A stretch of DNA of 64,000 nt from Cetobacterium_A somerae (GCF_044784365.2 NZ_CP173060.2); one strand, 5' to 3'. Positions 41,599-50,562 are shown, counted from the stretch's first letter. Notes: generated by a model not told the origin, from the sequence alone. Numbers and translations are program-made.

Positions 41599-42117
41599 TT
41601 AGATATCCTTATATGAAATTAAAGAAACATCCCAAGTTAAAGTAGCAGCTAAACCAATTAAATGAATTGGCTCTGATACAGATGTGCATGCATCCATTAA
41701 AATAGATGTTTTATAATTTTTAGTTTTTTTGTTTGAAATAGATGTATGAGTAACACAATTTTGTGTCATCATTCCACAAACTAAAAGCTCATCTACATCT
41801 AACTTTTCTAGAACTTCATTTAAATTAGTTTTTACAAATCCGTCAGCATATGTTTTTATAACTATAGGAGCATTAGGTGCAGCCTCTAATATTTCAGGAA
41901 CTATTTGAACTCCCTCTGAATCTTTAATGAAAAATGGTGCTAAACCTAAATTAGGATCAGCAATATGTTGAATATGAACTATCGGATAATTTTTATCTTT
42001 ACATATTTTGATAGCTTCTAGAATATTGTTTAAAGTAACTTCTGTATTCCAAAGGGGAAATTTACCTTGTGGAAAATAATCATTTTGTAAATCAATAATT
42101 AATAAAGCTTTTTTCAT
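41599..42117 (-). CDS. isochorismatase-family cysteine hydrolase
   Basis: 172-residue cytoplasmic hydrolase. The catalytic triad is visible: D in ALLIIDLQNDYF, K in IVIKTYADGFVKT, C in LLVCGMMTQNCVTHTS. Relatives hydrolyse nicotinamide, ureido compounds or similar amides; the substrate is unknown. RBS AGGAGG before ATG 42117. Divergent from an HxlR regulator 140 bp away and followed by a small membrane protein. Confidence 0.88.
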   Translation of the reverse strand: MKKALLIIDLQNDYFPQGKFPLWNTEVTLNNILEAIKICKDKNYPIVHIQHIADPNLGLAPFFIKDSEGVQIVPEILEAAPNAPIVIKTYADGFVKTNLNEVLEKLDVDELLVCGMMTQNCVTHTSISNKKTKNYKTSILMDACTSVSEPIHLIGLAATLTWDVSLISYKDI

Positions 42118-42257
42118 AAAAATAACCTCCTATAACTAAAATAATATTTTATTATAATTTACTTTTTAGAAATTGAATAGTACTTACTTTTTTGTGGGTA
42201 CTTTTAATTTTTTTTTGCGTGTAGTAAAATAATAAATAAACGATAAGGAGAATATTC

Positions 42258-42599
42258 ATGAAATTAAGAAAAGAATACACATGCCCTTTAGAATTTATTC
42301 ATGATATTCTAAGAGGCAAATGGAAAACCGTTATTATGTGGCAGATTTATTATCGAAAAAATCCTTCACTTTCACAATTACAAAAAGACATTAAAGGAAT
42401 TAGCCAAAAAATACTTTTAGAACAATTGAATGAATTATTGGAATATAAACTTGTATCTAAAGAAAAATCCCTAGGTTATCCACTAAACGTTCAATACTAT
42501 ATAACTAACGATAAAGGAATGAAAGTTATTGAAGCTCTAAAAATATACCAAAAATTAGGTGAAATATATTTAGATGAATTAAAGAGTATTTCTAAATAA
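42258..42599 (+). CDS. HxlR-family transcription regulator, second copy
   Basis: 113 residues with CPLEFIHDILRGKWKTVIMWQI and LSQLQKDIKGISQKILLEQL. One N-terminal cysteine, as in the electrophile- or quinone-sensing members. RBS AAGGAG. It lies between the isochorismatase unit (divergent) and the NQO-type reductase/nitroreductase genes downstream, which it may also control. Confidence 0.87.
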   Translation: MKLRKEYTCPLEFIHDILRGKWKTVIMWQIYYRKNPSLSQLQKDIKGISQKILLEQLNELLEYKLVSKEKSLGYPLNVQYYITNDKGMKVIEALKIYQKLGEIYLDELKSISK

Positions 42600-42601
42600 G
42601 C

Positions 42602-42762
42602 CTAATACTTATTATATATTTCTTTATCTCTTAAATTTGTTGATTTAGCTGATATATAAGTCCCTTCTACAACATTTTTAAAACCGATATCTTTAATATA
42701 TTCAATGTGAGGACATCTATCATAATGATAAATTCAATATTATTAAAATCAATATTTTCCAT
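42602..42762 (-). pseudogene. small gene with strong RBS but broken frame
   Basis: AGGAGG and ATG 42762 start MENIDFNNIEF, but this frame ends after 31 codons. A one-base shift after codon 11 gives YHYDRCPHIEYIKDIGF...KSTNLRDKEIYNKY to the stop at 42602, a well-formed 54-residue sequence. Likely a frameshifted small gene or gene end; family unknown. The rest of 42763-42943 is AT-rich with no gene. Confidence 0.4.
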
Positions 42763-42943
42763 AAAAACCTCCTAAACTTTTATATATAAAAGTTACGATA
42801 AATAATAATTTCTTCTTTTGTTTATATATTTTTAACCACTCATAAAAAGGAATTTTATAAAAAAATATAATAAATATCTAAAAGTTTAATACTAAAAATT
42901 ATTGTAATAAACTTATTCATAAATAGATAAAAGGAGACCAACT

Positions 42944-43528
42944 ATGAAAACTTTAGTAATATTAAGCCATTTAAATTATTCTAACTCTCGAGTAAATAAA
43001 AGTTTAGCAGAGGAATTAAAAAAATATAATGAAATAACACTACACAACTTAAATGAAATTTATCCTGATGAAAATATAGATAAACACAAGGAACAAGATC
43101 TTTTATTAAAATATGATCGAATTGTATTTCAATTTCCATTCTATTGGTATAGCACACCCCATATTTTAAAAAAATGGCAAGATATTGTTTTAGAATATGG
43201 TTGGGCATTTGGACCAAATGGAACGGCATTAAATGGAAAAGAATTTTTATGTGCAATTACAATAGGAGGACCTGAAGAATCTTATCAAAGTGGAGGATAT
43301 AATAATTATTCAATAAGTGAACTTTTAAAACCAATACAACAAATGTCTAATTTAACTGGTATGAAATTTTTAACACCTTTTAAAGTACACTCAGCTGTAG
43401 TTTTAACAGATGAGGAACTAAGATCTAAGACAAAGGAATATCCAAAATATATTTTAAATCCAGAACTAAATCCTGAAGTAGCTTTAGAAAGAATAAAAAA
43501 AGAGCTTGAAGAGAAAGGTGGATTATAA
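42944..43528 (+). CDS. flavodoxin-like NAD(P)H quinone oxidoreductase (KefF/NQO1 type)
   Basis: 194-residue FMN or FAD quinone reductase: ILSHLNYSNSRVNKSLAEEL at the N-terminal phosphate loop, DRIVFQFPFYWYSTPHILKKWQD and LNGKEFLCAITIGGPEESY, the hallmark blocks of the MdaB/KefF group. RBS AAGGAG. Followed 42 bp later by a nitroreductase: together a reductive detoxification pair for quinones and nitro compounds. Confidence 0.9.
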   Translation: MKTLVILSHLNYSNSRVNKSLAEELKKYNEITLHNLNEIYPDENIDKHKEQDLLLKYDRIVFQFPFYWYSTPHILKKWQDIVLEYGWAFGPNGTALNGKEFLCAITIGGPEESYQSGGYNNYSISELLKPIQQMSNLTGMKFLTPFKVHSAVVLTDEELRSKTKEYPKYILNPELNPEVALERIKKELEEKGGL

Positions 43529-43570
43529 ATTTTAAGTTAACAGAAACAAAATATTTTTTAGGAGGAAAAT

Positions 43571-44137
43571 ATGAACGAAACGTTAAACACTATTTTAAAG
43601 AGAAGAAGTACAAGACAATATACCACTGAAGAAGTAAAACAAGAGGATTTAGATCTTATACTTGAAGCTGCTGTAAACTCACCAAGTGCTATGAATTCTC
43701 AACCTTGGCATTTTACAGTAGTTAATGACCAAGCCATTCTTCAAGAGATAAGTGATGCTGCAAAAGAAGTTGGAAAAAATCATCCTGACAAACAAATGCA
43801 AGCAATGGCAAATAATCCACATTTACATCTTTTTTATAAAGCTCCAGTTGCCATTTTAATATCTTGTAAAGATGATGCTCCAGAAGGTTTATTAAGTTGT
43901 GCTGCAGCAACTGAAAATATTTTATTAGCTGCTGAATCTTTAGGATTAGGAAGTTGTTGGGTTCAATTTGTTGAACTTTTATTTGCAACAAAAAATCCTA
44001 TAGCAGATTCTATCTTAAAAAAACTTGCAATTCCTGAGGGATATAGTTTCAATCATGCAGTTGTCCTTGGTCACAAACTTTCTGACACTACACCACCTAA
44101 AAAATTGAAAAGTGAAACAATAACTTATGTAAAATAA
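43571..44137 (+). CDS. nitroreductase-family FMN protein
   Basis: 188-residue NAD(P)H- and FMN-dependent reductase. N-terminal RRSTRQYTTEEV (flavin phosphate-binding Arg), NSPSAMNSQPWHFTVV, and LAAESLGLGSCWVQFV are family signatures. RBS AGGAGG. Likely cotranscribed with the quinone reductase upstream. Confidence 0.92.
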   Translation: MNETLNTILKRRSTRQYTTEEVKQEDLDLILEAAVNSPSAMNSQPWHFTVVNDQAILQEISDAAKEVGKNHPDKQMQAMANNPHLHLFYKAPVAILISCKDDAPEGLLSCAAATENILLAAESLGLGSCWVQFVELLFATKNPIADSILKKLAIPEGYSFNHAVVLGHKLSDTTPPKKLKSETITYVK

Positions 44138-44152
44138 AAAAAGAGTAGCTCA

Positions 44153-44200
44153 AGGGGTCTTAATTCTGTAGAATATAGAACTAAGACCTTTTAATTTTTT
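44153..44200. terminator. terminator between convergent genes
   Basis: AAGGGGTCTTAATTCT pairs with AGAACTAAGACCTTTT (a few mismatches), followed by a T run. Confidence 0.7.
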
Positions 44201-44201
44201 T

Positions 44202-45023
44202 CTAATTTCCTAAAGGTTTTCTACAAACTCCTATAGTATTTTTATTTTTATTTAAAATATGCTTAATTTTTGAAATTGGACTAGTTTTAAAAACTTCTTC
44301 TATTAAAATTTTAACTTTTTTCAAATCGTTATCTTGGGTTGAAGAATTTTCATAAAGACTATTAAAGTAGTTTCTTACTAAAATAGGTTCAATATTTCCA
44401 CACATCGAAGAAAGAGAGTTGAACCCTAATTTTATTTTTTCCGCTAAATTTACTTCTCCGCCAGCATAAAAATAAAAGTTGTTATTTTTCATTTCTTTTT
44501 TTAATTGATTTATTTTTTGGGGATTTCCAGCTTCTTTTAATCCAACAATTAATCTATTTTTTAAAAGTTCTTTTATACTATCAGTTGTTAAATCAAATCC
44601 AGTTCTTCCAGGATTATTATAAATAATAACATCTTTATTAGCTTTTTCTATTATATTATTAGCATATATAATTGCTTCATGTTGAGATGGTAAAATATAT
44701 GGTGAAAATCCTAATAAAATTCCACTTATTTTTGTTTTACTTATTTTTTCAGCTAAATAAACAGCCTCTTTTTCTCTAATACTAGAAACTCCAAATATTC
44801 TCTCCATTTCATCAATTAAATAACTATTTTCTAAGGCATTAAGTAATTCAATTTTTTCATCTAGAGATAAACTATGTTGTTCTCCAGTACTTCCACAAAC
44901 CATAACTGATTTTATTGAATTTTTATACAAATTTTCAATATGTGTAAGTGTCAAATTTATATTTAATGATTCATCTTCATTAAATGCAGTTGGAACTGCT
45001 ATATGAAATCTTTCGGTTATCAT
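44202..45023 (-). CDS. dihydrodipicolinate synthase/N-acetylneuraminate lyase family aldolase
   Basis: 273-residue class I aldolase (DapA/NanA superfamily). Schiff-base lysine in IVGLKEAGNP, tyrosine in DVIIYNNPGRTG, GSTGEQHSLSLDEKIELL at the pyruvate site. Slightly short compared with about 290 residues. The residues that set DapA apart from NanA or other keto-acid lyases are not decisive by eye, so the substrate is open. Start ATG 45023 with AGGAGAG upstream. Next upstream gene on the strand is a VOC protein. Confidence 0.82.
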   Translation of the reverse strand: MITERFHIAVPTAFNEDESLNINLTLTHIENLYKNSIKSVMVCGSTGEQHSLSLDEKIELLNALENSYLIDEMERIFGVSSIREKEAVYLAEKISKTKISGILLGFSPYILPSQHEAIIYANNIIEKANKDVIIYNNPGRTGFDLTTDSIKELLKNRLIVGLKEAGNPQKINQLKKEMKNNNFYFYAGGEVNLAEKIKLGFNSLSSMCGNIEPILVRNYFNSLYENSSTQDNDLKKVKILIEEVFKTSPISKIKHILNKNKNTIGVCRKPLGN

Positions 45024-45089
45024 GGTTTCAACTCTCCTTATATTTAATTTTTTATTAGTATAATATGGTTAAAATAATTTTTTTCTTTT

Positions 45090-45473
45090 TTATAATTCAT
45101 AAATTTCAAGTGGAAGATTATCAGGATCTTGAAAAAATGTAAATCTTTTTCCTGTTATTTCATCAACTCTAATAGGTTCACATTGTATCTCTTTAGAATT
45201 TAAATATTCCACCATTTTAAATATATCTTCAACTTCAAAAGCTAAGTGACGTAATCCTGTAGCTTCTGGATAGCTCAATCTTTTAGGAGACTCTAAAAAA
45301 GAAAAAAGTTCAATTTCACAATTCCCAATTGCTAAGTCTAGTTTATATGAATTTCTCTCTTTACGATAAGTCTCCTTTATAATTTCAAGATTTAAAATTT
45401 CTGTGTAAAAGTTTTTTGATTTTGCATAATCTGAACAAATTATTGCAACATGATGAATTTTTTTTAAATACAT
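45090..45473 (-). CDS. VOC-family protein, glyoxalase I-like (YaeR type)
   Basis: 127-residue single VOC unit: IHHVAIICSDYAKSKNFYTEIL, GLRHLAFEVEDIFKMVEYL, and the closing FFQDPDNLPLEIYEL; the two His and final Glu expected for metal binding are present. Length normal for YaeR/SMU1112c-like members. It precedes the aldolase on the same strand (66 bp). Confidence 0.85.
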   Translation of the reverse strand: MYLKKIHHVAIICSDYAKSKNFYTEILNLEIIKETYRKERNSYKLDLAIGNCEIELFSFLESPKRLSYPEATGLRHLAFEVEDIFKMVEYLNSKEIQCEPIRVDEITGKRFTFFQDPDNLPLEIYEL

Positions 45474-45477
45474 ATTT

Positions 45478-45552
45478 CCGTTACCTTTTAGTCTATGAAT
45501 GAGCCATATTTATTTTTCTAATTTCACGATATTTGGGCTCTTATAGTAACGG
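45478..45552. other. structured element with nested inverted repeats
   Basis: CCGTTAC (45478-45484) and GTAACGG (45546-45552) enclose GAGCC/GGGCTC. Directly after it, TTATTCACCCCC resembles CTATTCACCCGC at 37004, beside the IS91 fragment. It may be an element end. Confidence 0.3.
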
Positions 45553-45629
45553 TTATTCACCCCCGAGATTTTTTGTATTTTCGTGAAATAATTAAGAGAG
45601 AAAATAAATGATCTTCTACTCATTTCCTT

Positions 45630-45740
45630 CTAATTTCTATTTTCTCCACTCATAGTTAGTAAGTCGTTATGAAATCTTTTACCATGATTTGGATGCTTTA
45701 AATATGCAAGTTCATGTAAAACTACATATACTTTATTGAA
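45630..45740 (-). pseudogene. M48/YgjP-type zinc metallopeptidase, C-terminal fragment
   Basis: About 36 codons read NKVYVVLHELAYLKHPNH then GKRFHNDLLTMSGENRN and stop: the zinc motif HELA(H/Y)..H.NH of YgjP-like (DUF45) peptidases, with Tyr where the family has His. The N-terminal part is absent. Genes of this type often lie in type I restriction loci. Confidence 0.55.
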
Positions 45741-45871
45741 TTATTAAAAATACTTTAAATTTAAAATACAGCAAATAGCGAAAAAAATCAAGAAAAACAG
45801 GGGAAATGTGGGATATTTTGTATAAAATTTAGTGTTTAATCTATACTACATTCTAGATAAAACACCAAAAG

Positions 45872-45907
45872 AAAAAGAGGATAACTGGGCTTGTTATCCT
45901 CTTTTTG
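45872..45907. terminator. bidirectional terminator
   Basis: 14-bp perfect stem AAAAAGAGGATAAC / GTTATCCTCTTTTT with a 7-nt loop. Confidence 0.85.
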
Positions 45908-45929
45908 GTTTATTCAACTAATTTATATG

Positions 45930-46230
45930 TCACTTACTTATACCTTTTCTTTTTTTTACCAATTCTTTTTCTAATTTTTCTCTATTTTTGAACTTCTCCG
46001 TTGTTTCAAAAGTATCTTTAGCTATTATTTTTTTTGGAACATTTAAATTTTTTTCAAGATTAAATATATCTTTAGAATCAGAAACTTCTAAAGTTTTTAT
46101 TAATTCAGAATAAAATTTATGCGCAATTGACTTATTGTCAAAATCTTCCTCATTTTTGCTTACCTCATATTGATTCCATCCATCTATATTATAACCGCTT
46201 TTATCATATAAAAAATTAAAAAAAGTATAA
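45930..46230 (-). pseudogene. start-less open frame, C-terminal fragment of unknown protein
   Basis: About 95 codons without a start codon: FLYDKSGYNIDGWNQYEVSK ... then a lysine-rich, helical tail (NREKLEKELVKKRKG). The DKSGYNIDGWNQY pattern recalls Tyr/Gly repeat proteins of fusobacterial mobile regions. No RBS. Probably the end of a deleted gene. Confidence 0.4.
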
Positions 46231-46233
46231 AAC

Positions 46234-46264
46234 TAATAAAGTGAACTATTTTTCCACTTTATTA
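46234..46264. terminator. hairpin downstream of the Etf operon
   Basis: TAATAAAGTG / CACTTTATTA, 11-nt loop. Second of two hairpins in tandem. Confidence 0.55.
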
Positions 46265-46297
46265 AGATTTCTCTAAAATATATAAAAATGGATATTT

Positions 46298-46330
46298 AAA
46301 AAGGGATGATTAAAAAAATCATCCCTTAAA
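46298..46330 (-). terminator. terminator of the butyrate operon
   Basis: AAGGGATGATT / AATCATCCCTT, T-rich on the minus side, about 75 bp after the etfA stop. Confidence 0.75.
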
Positions 46331-46401
46331 AAGTATAAGATATTACTCTAATTTTTTAGAGTTTACACAAAATTTGAAGCAGCCTCAATAGTTTAATATT
46401 T

Positions 46402-47412
46402 TTACTGTTTTTCAGCCTTTATTTTTCTAATCTCTTCAACTAAATAAGTTGCTGTTTTTCCTAAATCAGTTACTAATCCTAAATCTGCTACTCCAAAAAT
46501 AGGTGCCGCTTTATCTTTATTTATAGCTATTATGTACTCTGACTCCTCCATTCCAGCTAAGTGCTGTATTGCTCCAGAGATTCCAAATGCAAAGTATACA
46601 TCTGGTCTAACTGTTTTTCCTGTTTGTCCAACTTGTCTATCATGACTTACTATTCCAGCATCAACTAATGCTCTAGAAGCCGCTGCTACTCCACCAAGTT
46701 CATTTGCAAGAAGTTCTAAGTTGTCAAATCCACCTTGAGCTCCAACTCCTCTTCCTCCTGAAACTAGTATTTTAGCCTCTGTAATATCTACTTTTGCTTT
46801 TGCTTCTTTTATTATATTTAAAACTTTTACTTTCATTTTTGAGTGATCAAAATTAACTTTAAAATCTGTAATTTTTCCATCTCTATTCTCATCTTTTGAT
46901 AATCTTGTCATAACTCCAGGTCTAACTGTTGACATTTGAGGTCTGTGATCAGGACAGATGATAGTGGCCATTAAGTTTCCACCAAAAGCTGGTCTTGTCA
47001 TTAAAAACTCTCTATTTTCTCCAATCTCTAACATTGTACAATCAGCTGTAAGTCCTGTTTCAATTCTAGATGAGATTCTAGGTCCTAAGTCTCTTCCAAG
47101 TGTAGTCGCTCCAATTAATACAATCTCAGGTTTTCTTTCGTTAATAACTGCTGAAAATGCTTGTGTATAAGCTTCAGTATCATAGATTGCTAACTCTTTT
47201 GAATCTACTACTACAACTTCATCAGCACCATAAGCAACTAACTCTTTAGCTAAATTTTGGATGTTATATCCTAAAAGTACAGCTGTAACTTTCTCATCAA
47301 GAGATTTAGCTAACTCTTTTCCTTTACCGATTAACTCTAATCCAACATTTTGTAGTACTCCCTCTCTTTGCTCAGCAAAAACAAGGATCCCTCTATATTC
47401 ATTTAAATTCAT
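46402..47412 (-). CDS. etfA: electron transfer flavoprotein alpha subunit (butyryl-CoA type)
   Basis: 336 residues. Etf alpha N-terminal domain and the C-terminal FAD domain with GGRGVGAQGGFDNLELL, GQTGKTVRPDVYFAFGISG, IAINKDKAAPIF. Paired with EtfB just upstream and Bcd in the same operon, so it should form the Bcd-Etf complex that, in anaerobes, couples crotonyl-CoA reduction by NADH to ferredoxin reduction. RBS AAGGAG. Last gene of the operon. Confidence 0.95.
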   Translation of the reverse strand: MNLNEYRGILVFAEQREGVLQNVGLELIGKGKELAKSLDEKVTAVLLGYNIQNLAKELVAYGADEVVVVDSKELAIYDTEAYTQAFSAVINERKPEIVLIGATTLGRDLGPRISSRIETGLTADCTMLEIGENREFLMTRPAFGGNLMATIICPDHRPQMSTVRPGVMTRLSKDENRDGKITDFKVNFDHSKMKVKVLNIIKEAKAKVDITEAKILVSGGRGVGAQGGFDNLELLANELGGVAAASRALVDAGIVSHDRQVGQTGKTVRPDVYFAFGISGAIQHLAGMEESEYIIAINKDKAAPIFGVADLGLVTDLGKTATYLVEEIRKIKAEKQ

Positions 47413-47434
47413 GACATTCTCCTTCTTTAAAATT

Positions 47435-48220
47435 TTAGATTATAAATTTTTCCTTTAATTTTTCAACAATAATTTTCGCTGCTTCTTGAGGGTCAACTTC
47501 ATAAAGCTGTCCAACTGCTTTAACACCTTTAGTAAATGATTTTTTAACTTTTGTTGGAGAACCTTTAAGTCCTAATTTTTCTTCATCTATATCAGATAAT
47601 CTATCTACTCCCCAAACTTCAACCTCTTTATTGAAAGCTTCTACAATGTTTTTAACGTTCATATATCTTGGTTTATTTGCTTCAGCTAAGATTGTCATTA
47701 AACAAGGTTTTTGAACTTGAAGTAACATGTATCCCTCTTCAGTAGCTCTTTTTACTTCAAATGTATCTTTTCCATCAAACTTAATATCATTTACATATGT
47801 AATTTGTGGAAGATTTAAAAATTCAGCAATTTGTGGCCCAACTTGTGCAGTATCTCCATCAATAGCTTGTCTTCCTGCGATAATAAGGTCATAATCTAAC
47901 TCTTTTAAAGCTGCTGATATCGCATGAGATGTAGCTAGTGTATCTGCTCCTGCAAATTTTCTATCAGTTAAAAGTATTGCTCTATCTACTCCCATAGCAA
48001 TAGCTTCTCTTAAAGCTGAATCAGCTTGAGGAGGTCCCATTGTTATAGCAGTAACGTGAGCTCCAAATTTATCTTTTAATCTTAATGCTTCTTCTAATCC
48101 ACCTTTATCATCTGGATTTATGATACTAGGTACTCCATCTCTAATAAGAGTTCCTTTAACAGGATCTAATCTAATCTCTGTAGTATCAGGTACTTGTTTT
48201 ATACATACAACTATTTTCAT
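47435..48220 (-). CDS. etfB: electron transfer flavoprotein beta subunit (butyryl-CoA type)
   Basis: 261 residues. MKIVVCIKQVPDTTEIRLDP, the conserved AGRQAIDGDTAQVGPQIAEFL (adenine nucleotide or beta-FAD site), and NKPRYMNVKNIVEAF. The length and NADH-site pattern match bifurcating Etf beta. RBS AGGAGG. Between bcd and etfA in the usual clostridial order (bcd-etfB-etfA). Confidence 0.95.
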   Translation of the reverse strand: MKIVVCIKQVPDTTEIRLDPVKGTLIRDGVPSIINPDDKGGLEEALRLKDKFGAHVTAITMGPPQADSALREAIAMGVDRAILLTDRKFAGADTLATSHAISAALKELDYDLIIAGRQAIDGDTAQVGPQIAEFLNLPQITYVNDIKFDGKDTFEVKRATEEGYMLLQVQKPCLMTILAEANKPRYMNVKNIVEAFNKEVEVWGVDRLSDIDEEKLGLKGSPTKVKKSFTKGVKAVGQLYEVDPQEAAKIIVEKLKEKFII

Positions 48221-48239
48221 TCTGTTTAATCCTCCTAAT

Positions 48240-49385
48240 TTACTTTAGTAATGATCCTGCGATAACCATTCTTTGAACTTCTGAAGTTCCCTCATAAATC
48301 TCAGTAATTTTAGCATCTCTCATCATTCTCTCAACAGGATACTCTCTTGTATATCCGTATCCTCCATGAAGTTGAACAGCTTTTGTTGTTACATCCATAG
48401 CTGTTTCAGCAGCAAATAGTTTTGCTGTAGCAGCATCAACTGAGTAGTTCTCTTTTCTAGATTTTTTCCAAGCAGCTTTGTAAACTAGGTGTTTCGAAGC
48501 TTCTACTTTTGCATACATATCAGCAATTTGGAACTGTGTATTTTGGAATTGAGAAAGAGCTCTTCCAAATTGTTTTCTCTCTTTTACATATTTAATAGTT
48601 TCATCTAAAGCTCCACCAGCAATTCCAAGAGCTTGAGCAGCAATTCCAATTCTTCCTCCATCAAGAGTCATCATTGCAATTTTAAATCCTTTTCCAATAG
48701 CTCCAACTAAGTTTTCCTTTGGAATTCTACAATCTTCAAAGATTAACTCACAAGTAGCAGAACCTTTAATTCCAAGCTTTTTCTCTTTTTTACCTACAGA
48801 GAATCCAGGAGTATCAGCTTCAACTATAAAAGTAGAGATACCTTTTAAACCAGCTGATTTATCAGTCATGGCAAATATAATATAAACGTGAGCATATCCA
48901 GCATTTGTTATAAATATTTTAGAACCGTTTAATACCCACTCATTAGTTTTTTCATCAAACCAAGCAGTAGTTTGTTGTCCAGCAGCGTCAGTACCAGCGT
49001 TTGGTTCAGTTAAACCAAAAGCACCAATCCATTCACCAGAAGCCATTTTAGGAAGATACTTTTGTTTTTGCTCCTCAGTTCCAAACTCTAAAATAGGAGC
49101 AACTCCTAAAGATGTATGAGCAGAAAGGATAACTCCAGTAGTACCACAAACTTTTGAAAGCTCTTCAACAGCCATAGTATACATAATTTGGTCTCCACCA
49201 GCACCACCATATTGAGTAGGAATAACAATTCCCATAAGACCAGTTTTACTCATTTTTTCAACAGTTTCAACAGGGAATCTCTCTTCCTCATCAATTTCAG
49301 CAGCAAGAGGTTTAACTTCATTTTCAGCAAAAGCTGTAATCATTTGCTTAAAAAGTTCTTGCGATTTAGTTAATGTAAAATCCAT
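48240..49385 (-). CDS. bcd: butyryl-CoA dehydrogenase
   Basis: 381-residue short-chain acyl-CoA dehydrogenase that reduces crotonyl-CoA to butyryl-CoA. FAD motifs AFGLTEPNAGTDAAGQQT and FITNAGYAHVYIIF; catalytic Glu in the closing YEGTSEVQRMVIAGSLL. RBS AGGAGG. Directly followed by etfB and etfA. Preceded by a PhaJ-type hydratase, which makes crotonyl-CoA. Confidence 0.95.
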   Translation of the reverse strand: MDFTLTKSQELFKQMITAFAENEVKPLAAEIDEEERFPVETVEKMSKTGLMGIVIPTQYGGAGGDQIMYTMAVEELSKVCGTTGVILSAHTSLGVAPILEFGTEEQKQKYLPKMASGEWIGAFGLTEPNAGTDAAGQQTTAWFDEKTNEWVLNGSKIFITNAGYAHVYIIFAMTDKSAGLKGISTFIVEADTPGFSVGKKEKKLGIKGSATCELIFEDCRIPKENLVGAIGKGFKIAMMTLDGGRIGIAAQALGIAGGALDETIKYVKERKQFGRALSQFQNTQFQIADMYAKVEASKHLVYKAAWKKSRKENYSVDAATAKLFAAETAMDVTTKAVQLHGGYGYTREYPVERMMRDAKITEIYEGTSEVQRMVIAGSLLK

Positions 49386-49404
49386 TTATTTCCTCCTAAA
49401 TTTT

Positions 49405-49809
49405 TTATTTTTTCATTAGTGTAGCTTTTCCAGCTATTACCTCTATACCATTTTGGTTAGTACATATAGTTTTTAAAATAACTCTATTTTTTTCTGGAAT
49501 TAATTCTATTATTTCTACAGTAGCTGTTATTGTATCTTCAGCATATACAGGAGCTAAAAATTTTAACTCCTGACCTAAGTATATACTTCCTTCACCAGGT
49601 AATCTTGTTCCTAAAACAGCTGATATTAAACCAGCTCCTAACATACCATGTGCTATACGATGTTTAAACATTGTTGTCTTTGCATATTCTTCATTTATGT
49701 GAGCAGGGTTTACATCAGTTGTTATTCCAGCAAATAAAATAATATCTGTTTCTGTTATTGTTTTACTAATACTATCTTTCATACCTATTTTTAACTCTGA
49801 AAATTGCAT
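49405..49809 (-). CDS. phaJ: (R)-specific enoyl-CoA hydratase (MaoC/PhaJ type)
   Basis: 134-residue single hot-dog hydratase. The hydratase-2 motif is intact: D32 and H37 in ITTDVNPAHIN, followed by IAHGMLGAGLISAVLG, LPGEGSIYLGQELKF and APVYAEDTITA, a close match to PhaJ. It interconverts (R)-3-hydroxybutyryl-CoA and crotonyl-CoA. It takes the place that crotonase (crt, S-specific) has in standard butyrate operons; no crt or hbd is in the window. RBS GGGGG. Confidence 0.9.
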   Translation of the reverse strand: MQFSELKIGMKDSISKTITETDIILFAGITTDVNPAHINEEYAKTTMFKHRIAHGMLGAGLISAVLGTRLPGEGSIYLGQELKFLAPVYAEDTITATVEIIELIPEKNRVILKTICTNQNGIEVIAGKATLMKK

Positions 49810-49842
49810 AATTGAACCCCCTTTAATTTAAAATTATAAAAA

Positions 49843-50562
49843 TTAGATTACAAGACCACCGTCTACACCAATAGTTTGACCAGTGATAAATTTAGATAAA
49901 TCACTTGCTAAGAATAAAACCGCATTTGCTATATCATCAGGTTCTCCCATTTTTCTTAATGGTGTTTTTTCTACCATAGTGTTTATTACTTTTTCTGGAA
50001 GATCCTTTGTCATTGGAGTTTTTATAAACCCAGGAGCTATTGCATTTGTTCTTACTTGTTCACCTTTTCTAGCAAACTCTTTTGCCCAAGCTTTAGTTAA
50101 TCCAATAACTCCAGATTTTGTAGCAACATAGTTTGTTTGCCCAATATTTCCATATACTCCCACTACAGAAGACATATTTATTATACTTCCACTTTTATTT
50201 TCAAGCATTAATGGAACAATAGCTTGTGTCATATTGAATACACCTTTTAAGTTAACATCAATTACAGCATCCCATGCTTCTTCAGTCATCTTTTGGATTA
50301 AAGAATCTTTTGTTATTCCAGCATTATTAACTAGAATATCTATTTTTCCATATTGATTTTTTACATCTTCAACAAATTTTGTGATTCCTTCTCTATCTGT
50401 TACATTTAAATTTACCATTTTGATATTTGGATTTGTGAATTCACCAGCTCCTAAATCACAAGAATAAACTATAGCTCCTTTTTCTGCTAATTTTTCACAA
50501 ATTACAGCACCTATTCCTCTTGCGCCACCCGTTACTACTGCTATTTTTCCATCTAATCTCAT
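49843..50562 (-). CDS. fabG: 3-oxoacyl-(ACP/CoA) reductase, FabG/PhaB type
   Basis: 239-residue short-chain dehydrogenase. Cofactor loop TGGARGIGAVI, NNAGIT, catalytic Ser in INMSSVVGVYG and YVATK, C-terminal GQTIGVDGGLVI. Such enzymes make the (R)-3-hydroxyacyl product. In this operon, after thiolase and before a PhaJ hydratase, acetoacetyl-CoA is the natural substrate (PhaB-like function). The cofactor (NADH or NADPH) cannot be fixed by eye. RBS AGGAG. Confidence 0.9.
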   Translation of the reverse strand: MRLDGKIAVVTGGARGIGAVICEKLAEKGAIVYSCDLGAGEFTNPNIKMVNLNVTDREGITKFVEDVKNQYGKIDILVNNAGITKDSLIQKMTEEAWDAVIDVNLKGVFNMTQAIVPLMLENKSGSIINMSSVVGVYGNIGQTNYVATKSGVIGLTKAWAKEFARKGEQVRTNAIAPGFIKTPMTKDLPEKVINTMVEKTPLRKMGEPDDIANAVLFLASDLSKFITGQTIGVDGGLVI

